Below, one piece after another: positions 30,390-44,099 of a stretch of DNA of 64,000 bases. The DNA is from Datnioides undecimradiatus. Lineage: Eukaryota; Chordata; Actinopteri; Lobotiformes; Datnioididae. The notes under the pieces are model-generated. The model was given only the letters and a program-made list of their open reading frames with translations, searched no databases and had not been told where the DNA came from. Position 1 is the stretch's first letter. The number at the start of each line of letters is the position of its first letter. The stretch lies in contig WARS01000016.1 in the NCBI GenBank assembly GCA_008933995.1, forward strand, positions 7,478,215 through 7,542,214. The letters are read 5' to 3'. The position numbers and the translations under genes were made by a program.

Positions 30390-33300
30390 CATATGCAGTT
30401 TTTTAATGAGGAGATCTGAAGTTCAGTTACGGGAAGTGCTTCTCATAACGTGGAGAAGAAGAAAAACGTCATAACTGTGGGCTCTAGATGTCCTTATTCC
30501 AGATCTGCCTCAGGTCTTCTGTCTGCTGATGTACCGGTCTGAGCTCCGGGTTGGCTGATGTGTGGCGACACCTTCCATTTCTATATTGCCGTGTTGCAGT
30601 ATTGTTGTTTGAGGCAGAGCAGCCAATCAAGACTCAGTAAAGCAGGAGTGCACCTTTTTTCTCAAATAATTGAGCGAAAAATATTCCATAATGGACAAAA
30701 GTGCTAAAAATAATCACTTGTGCCTCGGTCCTTTCCAACAGATTACTGTGACATATGTTTACAACTTTGGGATATCCTGCCAACAGACAAATGACAAACA
30801 TTAACTCTTTGACAGAGGGAATCGTTATAAAGGTATTTTTTAGATTATTTTGGGATAGTACAGAGAAGGACAATAATAACAGATAATAACGTAGGTCTCC
30901 AACATGTAGGCCTGTAATATTTAATGGTTTGTTTCAAACCTATATAACAATATATAATATTGACTTAAATAAAATGATATGGTAGTTTAAGGAGCAACAC
31001 AAACTGTATGTGACGTACACAAACTTTATTACAGCACTGAAGGTGACGGGCATGTTGGACAACGGGTTCCAACATGGTTCTCGCTCCACTTCACAGTGCA
31101 GCCCTACAGTATGCATCTGTGGGAGGCGACTAATTGGCTGCACAAAGCATGCAGCTCCTGTGCAAGCGGTGTAAACAACAACAATGTTATCCTGGTATGC
31201 CAAGCTCCCACTCAGAGTCAGCTAATAGGTCTGTTAAGCTAACAAGGAGCTAACTGGCTGGTCACAGGCTGCCCCCTGTTGGTTGAGAGTATAGATTCAA
31301 CAGGGACTCAGTTCTTACATATAGCACCTTTAAACAGTTTACTTCCCCTTATCCTTGTTGCTGCTGTGCTTTTGTCAGCTTCTCTGTTAAAAGTGCCAAA
31401 GACTCCACCATATTTACTTTGCTATGTGTTTGTTTCTTAAGTATTTGATGATTTGTGTGTGTGCGTGTGTGCGTGCGTGCGTGTGTCCAGTACTGCAATG
31501 TTGAATGTAGCTACACTGACTGAAGAATGTACTGAGCCTTGTTTTTCTCCAGAGCCAGTACATGGAGCGTACAGTGATAGTCAGACACCATTGGCGTGGA
31601 GAAATGTGGGCAATGTGCACATGCTGGGAAAGTCTGACTTATCACCAATGTGTGCCCTTTTTTTATTCATATATATTTCCTGGTTACTATTTTTAAACAG
31701 AGATGGGGTATATTTCACCACTCCTGAATGTTGGCATCACTTTGAGCCTTTCCAGCCTCTCTAAATACCACTGATTACTCTCAGAGCCAAGTGAAATCTC
31801 TCCCTGTAACTACTGGATGAAGGATTGTTCATACATCTGTGGTAACATTAATGATGACGAATCAAACTTTTGTACTCTTTTTGAATGAGTGAATTAAATT
31901 GATGCTTTGGGTGTGCCAAAGAATGAAGTAAATCAAGTCCTGTTGTCAGTTTGTTAAAAAACAAACAGAAAATGATTTTTTAGGGGTTAATATTAACGTA
32001 AAAAAGAAACTGACGGTTATTTTGTCGACTTCATTGTTAGACAGCTTGACAACAGCTAAGCTAAGACTCACTTTAAAAAGCACAAAGACCCTGAAAACAT
32101 GCTGCCTTAATGTTCTTCTGATGGGTGACCAGGTCCAGCTGTACAGGAACACAATTTCTGACCAGTTTTGATTATTTCACATGATTTATGCATTTTTGCT
32201 TTGTTTGAGCCTCATGGTCGGAAGGGACCTTGGCTCAGTCGGAAAACATAATCCTGTGCACTTTCCCTTCCAAACTTAAAAGTTGATTATTGTTATTTCA
32301 TCATCAATATTTAATATTCTAGAGGAATGGTTCATATTGAAACCTACTTTTCAGGGGCTTTTAAACTTAATGTAAATTTTATTTTGTAAGCCACTACTAA
32401 AGAAAGTACAAAACAAAACGAATGACAGCTTCCCAAAAAAATACAATATTGAGAATATTTTCCCATTCAAAAGACCTTTTACAATTTGCAATATTAAATT
32501 AAATATTTATTCCATGAAATTGCCATAAAAGGCTCATTAAACCCCTTTGAAAACACTTAAACTTTGGACATTTTGTTGGGTTATGACTCCAGCTATATAT
32601 TAGATGACAAACACTGCGAGTGTTTTACCAAGCCCTGTGCAGCATTTTCCAGTTTTACTTTAGGTAAGATGTCTCCACTTTGTCCTCTCAGAAAAACCTT
32701 CTCCTTCAACACTGACCAACAGCAATCTTTGAATGCCAGTATGAGGGCTGTCTCCACCTGCGTCCATTCATAAAATGATGCAACATGTCTTTGACTTCTG
32801 TACAGTTGAGCTGCTACATTTCATATTCAAAACGTAACTCCTATTTTTATTCATCAACAGTAACCACAAAGGATAAAAAGAAGAGATAAATTAAGAAGGA
32901 ACGTCTTAATTGTAGAAATGTGTAGTGTGGTTGTCTCACGTCTTCCTGCAGTGAGAGTAATTGCAGCTGGTTATTTTCAGTTCAAATCAAGTGGAGAGGA
33001 AAAACCTCAAGCTGTTCGTGTTGGTAGACTACTGAAAGGATAACAATGGTGTTAGCGTGTAATTTACAGAGTAAATGATGCATTAGTAATGATGCATTCT
33101 GAGACATTAATTACTCTACGTGAAACTTGACATTTGAAATCTGATCTTTTTTCCCCTAAACGCCATTGAAGAGCAGCGCTAACACAAGTATCCAGGTTTC
33201 CCTCCAGTGTACTTTTCCTCTGACGATACAGGCGTGTGTCAAAGGCTACAACAACAGGAATTATGTATGCATTTACTCAAAACCCGCCAATTCACGTTGA

Positions 33301-33761
33301 ACAATGGCCAACGCAGTGACCAAGATCAGGCTGTTCAGTCTTATAAAGGAGTCTGGCTTACTCACGATGACAGGTCATTGACGGGAACAGAGACAAGGGT
33401 ATGTTTAGGTTTGAATGCGTGAGTGCAGCTATTCCGAGCCATACTGTATGGCTGAGTCCACACAGCATCTGGTGAACCTCGTTTTGCATTCTGCAAGGGT
33501 GTTTTCTCTCACAGATAATATCAAGGAGTAGAGTATGAATAAAGAAAGTCATTGTTTGAATACAAACAACCATCAAAATTTTGGTAATTGACTTTTACCG
33601 GAAATGTCTAATAAATTGATTAAATGGATTAATTTATTTCATTTTTTATTTGTTGCACTTTGCTATTTAATTAGTTTATCTCAAAATAAAAATGTCTTTC
33701 CTCCAGCTGATTTCACAGCTGCAAGCTGTAAATTTGAACCTTGGAGATTTATGAGGATCTT

Positions 33762-33768
33762 TGTGTGT

Positions 33769-33813
<45 letters not shown>
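33762..33813. repeat. (GT)n microsatellite
   Basis: About 25 GT units with one GGGT interruption at each end. Confidence 0.95.
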
Positions 33814-33818
<5 letters not shown>

Positions 33819-34879
33819 ACATGTGAATGAAATTTGATTTAAAAAAAAAATAAAATTACTTACTATGTTTAAGAATTCCAAAAGCTCACCGGCTGTCAAG
33901 GACTGAACTCTTTAGCGACAAGATAAAAGACAAATTACAGACAGGAGAGAAACACGTTAGAATAAAATGTTGCATTACTCCTTTTATACCAGCAGAGGGA
34001 GAAATCCACACAGTGCATCTCACTCCTGCTCTCCTAAACTGTCTTTCCAGCGAAGGATGAAAGGTTGGAGGGGGGAATAGCAGGAGGTACAAACCGGTTA
34101 AGAAATGATTTCCATGAGCTCAATTTAATTGTTGTAAGTGACATAAAGTTCAAGCTTGAAGATCATGTATGTATGTGTGTGTGTGTATTCTCGTCTCTCC
34201 AGATTACCAAACAATTTGCCCTCAAGGCTTTTTTTTCCAAAAGAGAAAACACTTCCCGCGGAGCAGATAAGCTACCAGGCATCACCAGGTTAAACCCACT
34301 GTCAGCATGAACTAAAACAGAAGTGGTTTAATGACGTGACGGCCTGGGGTCCAGCGATGTGTCATGGCAGAATCATCAGCTAATGAACCTCTAGTTGTTT
34401 ATCTTTCACTGTATGATTCAGCCGTTTGGTGAGCTCCCTGTGTGTTTGTGCATGTGTGTGTGAGGGGGGGAGGGAGAAATCGAGGGAGTATTTAGCTCAT
34501 TATTAAATATCAGAGTTCAGCTGTAGGTCCAATCAAAACAGCCTCAGGGAAACATCAGCTTAACCAGAGTCATGAGACCAAATTTGCTCACACACACACA
34601 CACACACATGCAGCCGTATACACGCTCAAACCAGCTCACACACTCATTCACACACAAAGATACACACAGCTATACAGATATGCACGTGTGATGGCATTCA
34701 GGTCTCTCTACTGGATTTCCTAACCAATGTTATTTATTTCTCTAATTAATATCTTGAACAACTAAATGAATACTAACAATCTACAATGTTTTAACCTACA
34801 TTACAAATACAGAAAGGCCATGCTTTAAAATGTGTCAGTTTGCTGACTAAGCAGCCCACTTAGGCTGCAGCAGGGTCTT

Positions 34880-35345
34880 TCTTAATGGCTGGGGGATCTT
34901 TGCTACGTGGTTGCTGGCTGTTGCCATGTTGCTGCAACGGTTGAAATGCTGTTTGCAGTGCCTCTTTCCTGCATTTACAGGAGGTCGCCAGTGTGTTAAT
35001 ATGAAGTTTCTAGAAGTTTCAGGGTGGTCGCTACGTTGATTTAAGGCAGTTCCAATGTGTCTGTAAAGGTGTTGCTGGTATATTTCGCATTTGGGTGATT
35101 TATTAGGGTGTCACTTGTTGCCACAGTGCTGCTGACATACTAGGTTATTGTTAGCTGTCCGTGGTGTGTTTTCTTGTTTTTACTGCAATATTCCTTTCTA
35201 TCTTTTATGGCTGTTACTTATATGTTAGTAGGATTTAGCTAGGACATATAGAGTGATTGCAAGCTGGTTGCTAATGTATTCTGATTGGTGGCTAGGCAAG
35301 GTGGTTACAAATTACTTATGGCTAGGCTGTTCTTAGGGAGGGCGT
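34880..35345. repeat. Degenerate GTTGCTAGG/GTGGTTGC repeat tract
   Basis: Variants of TGGTTGCTGGCTGTTGCCATG, GGTGGTCGCTACG, GGTGTTGCTGG and GGTTGCTAATG recur over about 450 nt. This resembles the decayed GTTGCTAGGTGGTTGC minisatellite common in teleost intergenic DNA. Confidence 0.45.
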
Positions 35346-38132
35346 CGTGGCTAAAAATCAATAGAGTCAACAGATTTTAAAATTTTGAGTGCCAGGATGA
35401 TATTTTGATATGTAATTTGTGAAGCAAAAAAACCAGACAGGACATGATCAGCATAGACAAAAAAGTTAATATGGTGGCAACTACTTGTCTTTTCCAGTGC
35501 ATGGCTCATCTCATTGGTTTTAGCTGACAGCTGTGCCAATCACAGTGGCTTTTAAAGTGCAATTTCTTTTTTGTTTTTATCCCCGCTGATAAAGAATGGT
35601 ACAACACGAGGTACAAACCCAGTAAAGTACTGCTAAGAAGCATTTGATGCGTCTTTGTTACATCAATTTCTGTAAAGAGATACTGAATATTTGGCTAACA
35701 AGATTTCTGTGCATCAGTGTGGCTGTAAATCCAAGGACAGAGATCGATTCCACGTAGACACAGTATCTGCATTTGGCAGATCTAGTTTTAGCAAAGTTAT
35801 ACTTGCACAAAGTAAAAAACACGTGACGATTGTTTCTCTTAGGATGAATAAAGTTGATTTTAGTTCAATGTTTAATTTACATGTTACTGTAATGCAATAT
35901 GTCACGTCCATACATAAAAACCTTGTGATCAAAATCATTGTGTGTCAGCATCGCACACTGAATTCATTAATTTATCATTATTATCCTGCAATGATGTTTT
36001 GCCGATGACCAGAACACCTAGTTAAACTCAGTTTGATACAGACACACACACACACACAAGCACACATGTAAAGGCCACAACTAACACACATACAGTGCAG
36101 TGCAACTTGAGGACAAAATGTCCTGCGCCTCTGTGCCTCTATAAACGAAGGCTTCCTTATGTTTCAGAGACCACTGGGGATATATTTTTCTGCTCCCTGC
36201 TTTTTCCTCTCAACTCCTTTGTAGGATACTGCGGGAGGCTGGTTTGGGTTTCTCTGATGTGTGTGTATATGTGTGTGTGAGTGTGTGTGTGTGTTTGGGG
36301 GGGGGGTTGAAACAGGCAGAAGGATCTCGTTCTTACAGTCTCTCCATTTTGGGATCAGGACAGGAAGTGGGCTCAACAGAGGAAACATGACCTCCTCCCC
36401 CCTCTCCTCTCTCTCCCTCCTCCCTCCCTCTATCCTCTTACTTTTTCTTGTATTCCCTCTTCCTCCCTTTGTGTGTCCCTCCCCCAGTCTGTGCCTGCCT
36501 ATTCACAGGGTCATTTCTGTTTTTTTGGTTCCAAGTGATCCCGTTGGTCGTCACATGGTTTTGTGCTGCGTGTGTGTGTGTGTTCAGACCTGAAATTACA
36601 TTCTCCTCACTTCCTGTGTAAATAAATCTATGTTAACCAAGTGATCTCTAAAACAACGCTAAAACTCTGCTCTGGTTGTTTCTGGGCTCCCTCCCTCTCT
36701 CTTGAGACCTGCAGCCTGTTATGTATCAGAGCTCCTCTGATTAAAAGCCAAAGCAAAGGTCAGACTCTGCTGGGTAACGGAGATATCGCCTGACTTCAGC
36801 TTTACTCTTATGCCCAGCGGTCTGATAGCTCTAGCTGATGAGCTTCATATTACATTATGCGGAATAAAAGCCTTCAGTTAGCCTCCAGGCTGTACATCAG
36901 TATGATATTACTTATCGGGAGCGTCAACTCTGCTGCTTTCTGGCTTTGCAAGAGGGCTTCTCGTGTTCATAAAGCAGCCCCAGGACATAGGAAAAACATG
37001 TTTGAATTCATTTTTTCCCACCACTTTTAAATCCTCTACCATCGCACTCTACTTCCTCCTGCCAGCTAATCTTCCTACCACTTTTCACTTTCCAACACAG
37101 AGGGTCTTGACCTCTTGCTTTGCAGTACACACACTCGAACACACACCACACACACGGACGCCCGCACTGAGAAAATAAAGAAACAGCATGTCAGCAAACG
37201 GCAGTGTATTTCACCACAGAGCACAGAGCCAAGGTACTGGGAAACAAAAAAACAAAACAAAACAAAAGCAGAAGACCTCCCTCTTTTCATCCTCTGCCTC
37301 CATCCTGCTCGCCTTTAAAAGTCTGCCGTCTGTTTATTTGTTTCACCCCCCCCCCCCCAAAAAAAAACAAACCCCAAGACGTTTTCCTTTCTGGTTGTTT
37401 TCTCTCAGACACATCCAGTGCAACGACGAAACGTACAAATAAAACGTGTGTGAGTGGAAAAGGTAGGTTAGTTAACGACGGACGTCGATAGTTACAGTGA
37501 TGCTGTTAGACAGAGTGGTGTTTGTATTGTAAGGTTACCACATTACACACAGTGTCAGCCAAATACTTACAGTATTCTATGTACAGGATGTATGAACATG
37601 CACAAAGTGTTTAATACAGTATCATAATATGTGGAAGTGCTCATGATCAACGTCATTCCCATCAAGGCCATTTGGACTCAATCGTTAGGGTGGGAGAGGC
37701 AACCCAGCTGTGTCCGACTGCTGCACATCGCGCAAATGTCGGGAATCAAATCGACGCTTTCAGTCTACAGAGTCTCTGCCTGGTTGACACTATTAGAAGG
37801 AAAGAAGCTGATTTGAAGAATCAGAGGAGGAACAGGGGGTCAGGTTTTAACATATTTTGAAACTACATGTTTCTGGTTGGCCGGCAGGAATCCATTAAAA
37901 TCACATAACAGAACATGTCAGGCATAGTTTTGGTCAACAGTTTAACCACCATCATAAATCAGTGCACAATGATATATTAAACTGCAAGTAACCATAGCAA
38001 CAGTACTCTTTCTTTATGCTACATTACGAAGAACTCTGACTGGTGAAATAGAGGCTGCATACTGGTGATGGTTTCTAGGGGTGAGGCACCACTGAGCAAT
38101 TCACAACGAGCTGGAAACACAACACTGACGTA

Positions 38133-38340
38133 CCCTCAGTGGCCACATCATTATGTACACCTTTGTAATACTGGATTGTTTTGCATAATCCCCTGTAAAC
38201 TCTGGAGAGTCAACAACAATCAATCCACAGTCAGAATCACTTATTTCACGCTGCATGATTCTATGCATTGAGCTGCCGCCACGTGATTGGCTGATCAGAT
38301 ATTTGCGCGAAAAAGCATGTGTACAGGTGGCCACCGAGTG
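38133..38340. mobile_element. Tc1/mariner-type miniature inverted-repeat element (MITE)
   Basis: The left end reads TA-CCCTCAGTGGCCAC (TA at 38131-38132). The right end, read from the other strand, is TA-CACTCGGTGGCCAC (TA at 38341-38342). Near-matching termini with a TA on each side are the Tc1/mariner signature. Interior blocks (CATTATGTACACC; GATTGGCTGATCAGATATTTGCG) match a widespread teleost family as I recall it. At about 208 bp it carries no transposase and is non-autonomous. Confidence 0.8.
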
Positions 38341-39375
38341 TATTATCAGCTCGTACAGTTGATATAATGAACATATTAGAAGACAGTTAAGTATTAATAC
38401 ATCCATCGGGCGTGGAGTCACGCTTCTGCCCACCTCATAAATGTAATATTCTTTCCTCTTTTTCACAACCACCTGACGGAAATATCCGCCTCTGTTAGCT
38501 GATAACTTTGTCAGACACTAAAAGTACCCCTTTCACATTAAGCACATTTTCAACATTACTCATAGAAAAACGTTCACCAATTAACCTCTAAAATGTCAGA
38601 AAAATAGCTGTCACGGTGTGTTACAGTCATCAAATCACGTGCCTTGCCCAACAAATCAAACAAATTCAGTTCACAATGGTACGAAAGAGGGGAAAACACA
38701 TGAAAATGCCTTGTCTGAGAACCTCGAACCAGCATGTTTGTTTGATAGATGACAATTGGTTCCTGATGTATTTTCTACAAGTGGACTCAAATGAATTGAC
38801 TAATAGCTGCAGCAGTGGAGCTATTGTTCTCTATGGCATTAACCTGGTATTAGTGTGAAAATAGACTCAGAGGTGTCCACAAACAGAGCATAACACACTT
38901 GATGAAGGGAAGGAAACTCATCATTTATCATCTGCATAAGGCAGCAAACCTCCCTGTGATTTCTGCTGTGGTTTTCATGTGTTGTGGCGATGCCTTGTTA
39001 GATTTCCTACCCCCCAACTGCTACAGAAGTCCAAAATGGCCGCCAGCAACATGAGAATAAGGTCATTTACGGGTCAACCCTGTCATTCTCTGCTTTTCTC
39101 TTCACGTTTACAGGACAAAAGAACGGGAGCGAGCAGCGCGGCTGTTTACCCTTCTTCTAAAGGAGATGCTTAGAACAAGCCTCAAGTTAGGTCTGGGCTA
39201 TTGTGGTACTTCTACTGGGGTGTTAGTGGGAAACAGAAGACGGCAAAGGGAAAGATGAAGACCAGGAGCTGTGTGTTCCCCTCTGTGCGTATTCTAACTC
39301 AGAGGACTCTCTAATTTGACTGTCTGTTACTGTTTCTGCTGAAGAGAGGAGGGAGACGAACAATCTGTCTATTGT

Positions 39376-39418
39376 AGAGGAGAGGAGAGGAGAGGAGAGG
39401 AGAGGAGAGGAGAGGAGA
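39376..39418. repeat. (AGAGG)n microsatellite
   Basis: About eight perfect AGAGG units in a purine-rich stretch, probably within or just beyond the gna12 3' UTR. Confidence 0.9.
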
Positions 39419-40166
39419 GAGCAGTCTTATCTGCAGCTGTTATATGAAGGCTGGAGCAGTAGAATAAACACGGCGGAGGAGAGCTGAAGGCAGCACAGGA
39501 GAGAACAGGGAGCATCAGAGGGATTCGTCTCTTTCCTCTGCTAAAGTTCACTGACAGGAACACTTGTGCAACCTTATCACATAACACAGCATATGACCAG
39601 TACGGGGCCCAAACCCTCACCCCTCTCCCTCCGTCACGTGTACATTAGGACATTAGGCATTCTTCAGCTCGCTCTAAACCTTCTTTCTTTCCCCTTCCTG
39701 CTTCTTCCTCGCACAGCCTGATCCGGCTGCATTTCAAGCAGCAGCGGTCTGACATTGGTTTAGTGACAGGGTGTCAAGAGTTATAGTCATACACATCTGA
39801 GAAAAAGACACTTTCAGTGCTCATGTCATGTCGTCGGTGCCTTTCTCAAACTTTTCTTTCTTTTTTTCTAAAACACTTGCTACAAGAAGGAGAAGGCGAC
39901 TGTCTTTCCAGCATACACACACGTAGGTACACAGGTTAAAATGCAGGATCTTGTCCACTACGACCCTCACAGCCGTTTCTGCAGGCAGCTGATAAAGGCC
40001 AACAGGTCCAGAGTCACCTCGTGGCTCCACAGGTTCAGAGTTCAGTTGCATCCACACTGTAGGTCAACTGGCTCCACAGGTCAGTGTTAATATGCACTCG
40101 TGGCATGGATTCACGACTGCTTTCGCAGCCTACAGTCAAGAGAAGCCGTCGGTTGCAGCGTGAAGG

Positions 40167-43100
40167 TCACTGCAGCATGATATCTTTGAGGTTTTCCTGC
40201 AGGATGGTGTCCTTGACGGCGTGAAAGACAAAACGAATATTTTCCGTGTCTATCGCAGTGGTGAAGTGGTGAAATAGTGGCTTCCCCCGGTTCCTCCTCT
40301 TACGGCTGAACGACTGCACCAGGAACGCCTGGAAGGAGCAGAGCGGAGACACTTAAGTATGTGATTTGAATCTGATTTCCTAAACATCATTTATATGAGA
40401 AACCCTGTTTCCATAATCGGGTTATGGGATTAGACAAAACCTGGAGAAAACTGATCTCATGGTTATCTATGTGTCTAACCAGGTTTTTAATCTGCTATTC
40501 ACACGTGTGTCTGTGGCTGCCAAAGAGGGAAAAAGGATCACCGTGGGGGGTGAAAAGAGAAGATTATTAAAAGAATCGACACATCCTCACATTCAGACTT
40601 TTTCCATCCAAATAGATTATTATATCCAAGTTTCCAGAGCACCTACAGTGTTTCCGGTCTGTGTGTGTGTGTGTGTGTGTACCTGTACGTCCTCTAGCCT
40701 GCGCGGGTCTCCTCTGAACTCAGGAAAGTTCTTGCGGATGTCCACCGTGCGAATCTTCTCCACCAGCAGGTCTGTCTTGTTGAGGAAGAGGATGATGGAC
40801 ACATTGAGGAAGAGCTTGTTGTTGACGATCGTCTCGAAGATGTTCATGCTCTCCACCAATCGGTTTGTCCTGCGATCTTCCATCAAGACCTGGAATCACA
40901 CAAGCACACAATTATTCCTTGTTTTTTCCAGGTTTTATCTGTGCGCCAATTAAGGATTCAGTCGTCATCATATGACTGTTGATTTGAACCACGGCCAGGA
41001 ATGGGGGAACAATCAAGTTTCCACAGCCAACCACAAAGAGAGCTTTGTGTAAATCCCAAATGTTGCGACTCTCTGATGTTTCTTGTCCATTTTGTAACAT
41101 GAAAAGTCAAGAGGCCAATGATGAGACTGAAGTCTGAAGAGCTTCTTAAAATTTGAAATGTACACATGCTTGAGCGGTACCTGATCGTACTCTGACGACG
41201 AGACCATGAAGAGGATGGACGTGATCCCGTCAAAACACTGAAACCACTTCTGCCTCTGGGACCTCTGCCCTCCGACATCCACCATCTTGAAAGGAATCTT
41301 CTTGATGACAAAGTCGTGCTCGACGATGCCTTTAGTCGCCTTCCTTGCAAACAAAATGTCCTGCTTGCTTGGGATGTAGTTCTGAAAAAGGGGGGGGTGG
41401 GCACACATTTTCTCACAAACTGAAGAAACACAAAGTGCTGTTACTGTTTAACTAGTCAGCGTGACTCACCAGTTGACCAATGCGATCCAAGTTATCCAGG
41501 AAGTATTTGACTGACTCACTCTGCAGACAAAGAAAAGATATAATCCATTACAGATGCAAAATGCAACTGAATCATCTTATTAGGCATTAACCAAACCTAA
41601 AAAGATCCAAATAATCAAATTAAGGAATGTCATCTGGACAATTTCACTTCTTGTATTTCTTCCTTATTTAATTCGCGTCATGAAAGCTGTCACACTGCAG
41701 TTGTTGATTTAATAATACATCAATCGCTGCTTTCTCCTCAATCAGCAACTAGGGCCGGAAACCATGTGACCGGCAATAATCATATCAGTCCCATTATATT
41801 TCTCTGTAGCATCCTCTGCTGCTTGCTGAGCTACCTCTGTGGACAGGCCACGCTCTGAACTGAAGTGACGTAACTCCATCATCGCGATTCGTATGGTTCG
41901 TGTTTTTATCAGTGCATCGTTGCACAATCACGTCTAGAGTACTGGTTCACACAGAAGCTGACGGGACTACACAGTTCTATAAACAGACATATAACAGAGA
42001 CACCTAACAAACATTAAAGCTGCACTTATTATTATTTTTAGAGTTTTTAAAGAAAAAGCTTTAATAAACCTGCTTTAATGTGCATAGAGCATGCTGGGTT
42101 AGTGATGGACTATGACTGAAGCTGTGTCACGAGGAAACAACTGAAACGCCTTTTTTTTGGCAACTTTATGAGAATTTTAACAGAAACTGACATCCATCAA
42201 AAAGAATATGATGATGCTGATAATTTGCCAGAAAAGGACCAAAAAAAAAAGTTTCAGAGGAAACATAAAATTTGGATGAGACCGTGGAAAGACAAAAAAG
42301 CTGTGAGCCGTGAAAAGAAAGCTGGAAGTAGGTGAACTTCAGGGTGGGCTGCTGCTCTGAACCAAAACCTAATGAACTCAGTTCTAAAATAAGTCTCGTA
42401 TTTCCTCCAGTACATGATGCAGACGGCCCCGAATCCTTATTCCCTTTGGAAAAATCAAATATGACAGGGATCACCATCTTCACGTGATAGATGGGCACTG
42501 ACTGTATCAGCAGGCAAACAGTTAGACGCATTAAACACCAAACACCTTCGACCTTCGATCGATTTTATCTCCTGACTGTGAGCATCCTCTGAACTGGACT
42601 GGAATCACAACCCAACAAACTGAGACGGACTCGGCCCAGATCAGACCCAGTATAATCAGCCAATCAAGTGAAATAGGTGTCACGCCCTGAGCTTTCTCCT
42701 GTTGATTATTTTTGCACAGTTTGGTTTCTTTTCCGTACGGTGCAACAATCGGCCAGCCGACTCGTGATGCTTAAGTAGTGTTATCCATCACCTCGAACAT
42801 CAAGTCCGCATTCATTTTTGTCAATGCTACGTGACCATTGAGCAGTAATGTGGTTTAACTGCAGGCTGATCTTGGCTGCAATGGACTGCGCCGCTCAAGG
42901 ACGTTTTAAGAGGCTGCTTTATTGATTTTCATACTGTTCGGAAATGAATGGAAACCAGCGGGTGCCTGGGACAGCAGCAAAGGTACCCTTGGTGTTTTGA
43001 AGTGCAGCATGATTCGGAAAGTGGTTTGAATAAATGAGCAGAAAATTGCTTAAAACTTGAAAAATAAAACACAACTCCTGAGCTGTTTGCTGCTGACACT

Positions 43101-43191
43101 TAGTTTTATTCTTCTTCTTTACACTTCTAATTTCTGGCAGTCGATTAAAAGTGAATCTCTCTCTTCCTCCCTCTCTCCCTCTCTCTCTTGA

Positions 43192-43222
<31 letters not shown>

Positions 43223-43342
43223 CACACACACACATTCAACAGGAAACAGCTGTGTGTGTGAAAACAGTGGAGAGAGACATGGGGGAGGGAGGGATTAGCA
43301 AGTCAGACAGAACCCAGATAGAAAGTCATTTTAGCACTCCCA

Positions 43343-43417
<75 letters not shown>

Positions 43418-44053
43418 CTACAATATAGCATTATTCAGTTTCTGTCACACTGGTTGAACAGAATCAGTGAAAACTCCTCATGGTGGCGGCTGAATTCATC
43501 TGTTGGCCCTGACATGTCGGGTAATAACCAGGAAATGGAACTGCTGTGCTGGTGAGATGTGACCCCGTGACCCCTCCGCTGACCTACAGTGTCACAGCAA
43601 ATAGGAAACACAAAGCCAGGGACTCTGATTGGCTCAGCTGGACATGAGCAGGAGGAGGGGCTGGTCAGAGGGAAAGGCAGGGAGAGGGGAATTCCCAGAG
43701 ATGAGGGGATACGCAAACACAGACGGAGACACAGACACACACGTGAGCACGCACACAAACGCACAAAGATCATATCCATGTATGCGCCGACTGTCATCAG
43801 CAGAAATGAGTCAGCCAGATTGTTGATGCACTGGGGGCATCAAATATATAAAAACTTCATTTTATCACGTCACCTATCAGTTTTGGTAAGGAACATATAT
43901 ACCTTGTAAAGCTGTACAATACAACTGTGTGTGTGTGTGGATTAGTGCATGAGTGTGCGTGGTTGAGTAAGGCTGGAGGAATGTCTCCATTCATGGCGTG
44001 TATGGGCAGATTAGGGGCTTTATTGCAGCAAAGTCCTGAATAAGCTCACATTC

Positions 44054-44099
<46 letters not shown>

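Larger units (their letters stand above)
30400..40166. other. ern2-gna12 intergenic region including the gna12 3' UTR
   Basis: Both genes point inward (convergent). No coding exon, tRNA or rRNA was seen. Contents are microsatellites, a polypyrimidine-rich tract at about 36390-36486, a poly-C/poly-A junction at about 37347-37368, a Tc1-like miniature element at 38133-38340 and a (AGAGG)n tract. The gna12 3' UTR occupies an unknown part next to 40166; a minus-strand AATAAA (TTTATT at 37333-37338) is one candidate end. Confidence 0.6.
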
